Assembly: GCF_000219875.1 (NCBI RefSeq)
Contig: NC_017167.1
Location: 372,001-436,000 of the forward strand
Reading direction: 5' to 3'
Length of the DNA: 64,000 nucleotides
Source: Alicyclobacillus acidocaldarius subsp. acidocaldarius Tc-4-1
GTDB lineage: Bacteria; Bacillota; Bacilli; Alicyclobacillales; Alicyclobacillaceae
The position numbers and the translations under genes are program-made. Shown one piece after another: positions 61,306 to 64,000 of the stretch (position 1 is the first letter of the stretch; each line of letters starts with the position of its first letter). Below the pieces are notes generated by a model, which saw only the letters and a list, made by a program, of their open reading frames with translations, was not told where the DNA came from and did no database searches.

Positions 61306-62244
61306 TCACGACCAGTAGGACCGCATCGATCCCGCCATCTGCAGCGCGGACTGGATGGGCGACGCCGCGCTGTTGGTGGTCTGGACCTCGTACACGTTCC
61401 CCTTCTGGCTCCAGATGACCGTCACGGTGACATTCATGCCAGACGGGTTTTGGTTGTCCACAATCACGCGGCCAACGCCGTCCGTCGCGGGAAGGGACGT
61501 GCTTGAGAGCGCGCTCACGAGCTTGTCCACAATCGGCGTCGGCGGCACCGACGTGTTCTCGTTCACCACCTGGAAGTTCCATCCGTTGTCCGACCAATAC
61601 ACGACGGTGGAGTTGCCCACGGTGGCCATTTGGGCCGAGTGGTTGTTCGGCAGCACGATGCCTGTGCCGCCCGAGGGCATGGCGCCGCCGTGGACAGCGC
61701 TCGCGAACGAGGAAATGCTCGACGCCGCCTGGCTCGTCGAGACAAAGTGGTCCACTTCATATGACGCGTACGGCTGCCCGCCCGTCAACAGATCCACGTG
61801 ATAGCCCACGAGGAACTGAGGCCCGTGCGCGCTCGGCTGTGTATTGTGGGCGTTGTACGACGTCGATCCCCCTCCCGCCGGCTGCGGCACGTAGGTCGGC
61901 GCATCCGCCCCTTGGAATCCGTTCTCGCCGAGGCTCGTCATGGCCTGCTGCACAATGGTCGGGAACGCGCTGGCGTCGGCCGGCTGCGATCCGCCCTGCG
62001 ACGAGTTGCTCGTGTTTTGCATCGACGTGCTGTTTTCCGCCGCATTGGTCGTCGAGCCGCTGCCCGTGGAGTTCGAGACATTCGTGGTGTTGTTCTGCGG
62101 CTCTTGGGTCACATTGGTCGCGTTGGTCGTGTTGTTCAGAGGCGGTGGGCTTCCGCCTGACGATCCGCCTCCGCATCCCGTCGCCAGGAACAGGGCTGCC
62201 GCCACTGAAAGCAACGCGTATCCGTAGGTTCTGGATTTCGGCAT
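61306..62244 (-). CDS. Lipoprotein of unknown function
   Basis: A 312-residue lipoprotein: a signal with the lipobox LATGC (Cys24), then a Gly/Ser/Asn/Thr-rich linker of about 70 residues. A globular C-terminal half carries FLVGYHVDLLTGGQPYASYEVDHFVSTSQAASSI, MATVGNSTVVYWSDNGW and VIVDNQNPSGMNVTVTVIWSQKGNVYEVQT. I recognise no family. It starts at ATG 62244 with GAGGAGGATC upstream and is divergent from the transglutaminase-like gene. Confidence 0.75.
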   Translation of the reverse strand: MPKSRTYGYALLSVAAALFLATGCGGGSSGGSPPPLNNTTNATNVTQEPQNNTTNVSNSTGSGSTTNAAENSTSMQNTSNSSQGGSQPADASAFPTIVQQAMTSLGENGFQGADAPTYVPQPAGGGSTSYNAHNTQPSAHGPQFLVGYHVDLLTGGQPYASYEVDHFVSTSQAASSISSFASAVHGGAMPSGGTGIVLPNNHSAQMATVGNSTVVYWSDNGWNFQVVNENTSVPPTPIVDKLVSALSSTSLPATDGVGRVIVDNQNPSGMNVTVTVIWSQKGNVYEVQTTNSAASPIQSALQMAGSMRSYWS

Positions 62245-62512
62245 GTCGTGATCCTCCTCGAGGTTGGAAGCGCCGACGCGGGTCGGCTCCCTGGCCCACG
62301 CGAATGGTATCTCTCCCTAAATCTCTTCGACGCCACCCCCCATTTTCCTGTCCGTGCCGAGCTTCGCCACCATTCTCTATTTCCCGAGAAATGTCGACGG
62401 CGCCCGACAGCGTTCGCAGGATTTGGTCGATGCGCGGCGTATTGTTCCAGCATGTGTGTCCTGCGTTCGAATCGAGCCCCATCTTATCGAAGCATTCGGA
62501 GGTGCTCGCCGT

Positions 62513-63949
62513 TTGTTTCGCCCTCGCGCTCTCGCAACGTTTGGTAAGCTTGGCGCGCTGCCGATTGCCGCGGTTGTTTCCGCGTATTTCGCCGCGTTTC
62601 CAAGTGTCTCTGCATCCATCCATGCCGCCACTCCTTCCTCGAGTTCGGCGGGCGCATTCGTCGTCCCAGGAGTGGGGCAGGTGTCGGTTGCGTGGTGGCG
62701 GGAGGGTGGGCGCGTGTATGCGCCGCTTTCCGCCTGCGTCGCCTGGTTCAATCTCATGCACGTTCCTCAGGCGTTCACGTCGAGCGGATGGGTGGTGGGA
62801 GATCTCCCGTCTCCTGCGCAGGCGCCCCCATCTTCGGGCCCGCTTTTCATCTGGTATTGGCAGCCCGCTCACGGCGACGAGGTGACGTACGCGGGGCCCA
62901 TCGACGCGCATGCCATCGCCAAAAGCGGTCAAGTCTACGTGGATGTGGATGCGCTGCAGCAGCTGTTGGCCGCCTTTCACGTCCAGACGCGCTGGCAAGG
63001 CTCGCAGTTGGCTGTGATCGATCCCGCCCCACAGGTTTCGCTCCCATCCTGGGGCGTCGCCTCATCCGCGTACCAAGTGCAGGGAGATCTGTGGCCCGAG
63101 CCGTGGTTCTACGGGGAGGCAGGCGTCACCTCTTCGGCGCTCTACAATCCGCTTACACCGGTTCTCCCTCTTCGCCTGAAGGCTCAGGATGGATTTTCGG
63201 GCGAGGCGATGATTACGGTTCGCTCGCTTGCGCGCGCGGACGAAGTGCATCGCTACAGCGCCCGCATGATCCATGGCGCGCTCGACGCCACCATCCGCCT
63301 GCCTTTCACGGGACTTCTGGGCGTCGAGGTGGATGAAGTTCTCAACGCGTCGACGCTCAAGCTGCGCCTATTGGCTTACAGCCGCGCCATCGAGTCCGCG
63401 GCGCCCAATCTCTCGCTTCAGAGCCTCGGGCTCCTTCAGAGTTGGTTTGTGAACCACAACGAGTCGCCGCAGGTAGCAGAACTTGCGGCTTCCATCGCGC
63501 ACACGAGCCCAGGCGCACGGGCGCTCTCGCCGCAGCAGGTGGACGCAGAGATCCAGGCCATTTCGGACTGGGCGTCGCTGCACATCTGGTACAATTGGCC
63601 GGCTTACCTGCACGGTCAGGTTCCGTGGCAGCAGATGACCACCACGCTATCCCTTCACGAAGGCGTGTGCCAGGACATCTCGGGCGTCGCGGCGGGACTC
63701 CTGCGCGCGCTCGGGATCCCGGCGCTGGTCGTGCAGGGGCAGGGCCTGGGACAACTTGGATGGGGCCCCCATCAGTGGGACGAGGCCTGGGACGGGCAGC
63801 GGTGGGTGGTCTTCGATCCAACGTTTGACGCCGTGTACACGAGCGATCAAGGCATCGCGCCGCCCTCTTCCGTCACGCACCACGACTTCGATCCGCCTCC
63901 GAGCGAGTTTGGTCAAACCCACCGTGGCGGCCAGATCGCCGATTGGTAA
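62513..63949 (+). CDS. Secreted transglutaminase-like protein
   Basis: An exported protein of about 478 residues. TTG 62513 is the preferred start because GGAGGTG lies about nine bases upstream; the open frame itself extends to 62354. It has signal-like LGALPIAAVVSAYFAAFPSVSA, then two copper-amine-oxidase-N-like segments (VAWWREGGRVYAPLSACVAWF; KSGQVYVDVDALQQLLAAFHVQTRW). The C-terminal transglutaminase core has LHEGVCQDISGVAAGLLRALGIPA (Cys about 386), PHQWDEAWDGQRWVVFDPTFD (His about 420, Asp about 435), a complete Cys-His-Asp triad. Such proteins may act as peptidases or crosslinkers in the wall. Confidence 0.85.
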   Translation: MFRPRALATFGKLGALPIAAVVSAYFAAFPSVSASIHAATPSSSSAGAFVVPGVGQVSVAWWREGGRVYAPLSACVAWFNLMHVPQAFTSSGWVVGDLPSPAQAPPSSGPLFIWYWQPAHGDEVTYAGPIDAHAIAKSGQVYVDVDALQQLLAAFHVQTRWQGSQLAVIDPAPQVSLPSWGVASSAYQVQGDLWPEPWFYGEAGVTSSALYNPLTPVLPLRLKAQDGFSGEAMITVRSLARADEVHRYSARMIHGALDATIRLPFTGLLGVEVDEVLNASTLKLRLLAYSRAIESAAPNLSLQSLGLLQSWFVNHNESPQVAELAASIAHTSPGARALSPQQVDAEIQAISDWASLHIWYNWPAYLHGQVPWQQMTTTLSLHEGVCQDISGVAAGLLRALGIPALVVQGQGLGQLGWGPHQWDEAWDGQRWVVFDPTFDAVYTSDQGIAPPSSVTHHDFDPPPSEFGQTHRGGQIADW

Positions 63950-63977
63950 CCCGAATTTTGCAGCAGACGAGGAGAGG

Positions 63978-64000
63978 ATGTTTGTGAACGTGCATCGATA
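63978..64000 (+). CDS. Start of a gene running off the right edge
   Basis: GACGAGGAGAGG precedes ATG 63978 and an in-frame GTG at 63984. With the site abutting the ATG, the GTG has better spacing. Only seven codons are visible; the product cannot be identified. Confidence 0.4.

Noticed and set aside
1-64000. CRISPR arrays, tRNA or rRNA genes
   Set aside because: No evenly spaced repeats, cloverleaf-type sequences or rRNA-like stretches were noticed on either strand by eye; a tRNA/Rfam scan would be needed to be sure.

Overview
The window looks like chromosome of a moderately GC-rich, monoderm, thermoacidophilic Firmicute of the Alicyclobacillus type. This is an inference from protein character, the strong AGGAGG-type ribosome sites with frequent GTG/TTG starts, sigma-54/PAS regulation of GABA genes, and the absence of outer-membrane functions; no rRNA or other species marker lies in the window. 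No tRNA, rRNA or CRISPR array was seen.

Layout. 1-3196: end of an EmrB-like MFS pump, a very long HlyD-type adaptor and a MarR regulator. 3250-5052: a small scrap-yard holding a 5'-truncated FtsK/SpoIIIE-type ATPase and a broken IS1182-like element with a DUF6788-like ORF. 5222-9569: a second very long adaptor with a MacB-like ABC ATPase and permease. 9642-16415: a secreted coiled-coil protein, ribokinase and SbcCD. 16562-20552: an MFS permease (minus strand) and a copper ATPase (plus strand) behind a textbook CsoR operator, with a possible Cys-rich leader peptide. 20587-26511 (all minus): tatA, tatC, a cytochrome-b/molybdopterin oxidoreductase fusion, a secreted protein, an ECF sigma factor with its anti-sigma factor, and an acyl-CoA ligase. 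26734-36416: a MurE-like ligase with a non-canonical specificity motif beside a class B PBP, several exported proteins, panD, homoserine dehydrogenase and a retropepsin-like protein. 36453-52541: a type IV pilus locus (pilB, pilC, pilin, pseudopilins, pilM, pilN, pilO, pilT, prepilin peptidase). 52720-63949: an MrfA-like helicase, a GT39-like glycosyltransferase, a sigma-54 activator with gabT and gabD, a lipoprotein and a transglutaminase-like protein. The last bases begin another gene.

The most striking region is the pilus locus. Three IS elements of three families have each landed on a pilus gene. An IS1380-type element separates the pilin gene from its TATAAT promoter (direct repeat AGGTGCC). 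An IS1634-type element splits a pseudopilin gene (direct repeat CTTAAC), and removing it in silico restores the frame exactly. An IS607-type element sits between the apparent Shine-Dalgarno sequence and the GTG start of pilT. In addition pilC and another pseudopilin gene each carry a one-base frameshift, and the IS607 transposase has an amber codon at position 6. In this sequence the pilus system looks disabled, but in ways that are largely reversible.

Other points worth following are a Sec/Tat dual-targeted Mo-enzyme next to its own tatAC, the MurE-like protein with DNPY in place of DNPR, the candidate Cys-rich leader upstream of copA, and two giant adaptors sharing an AYNDR motif.
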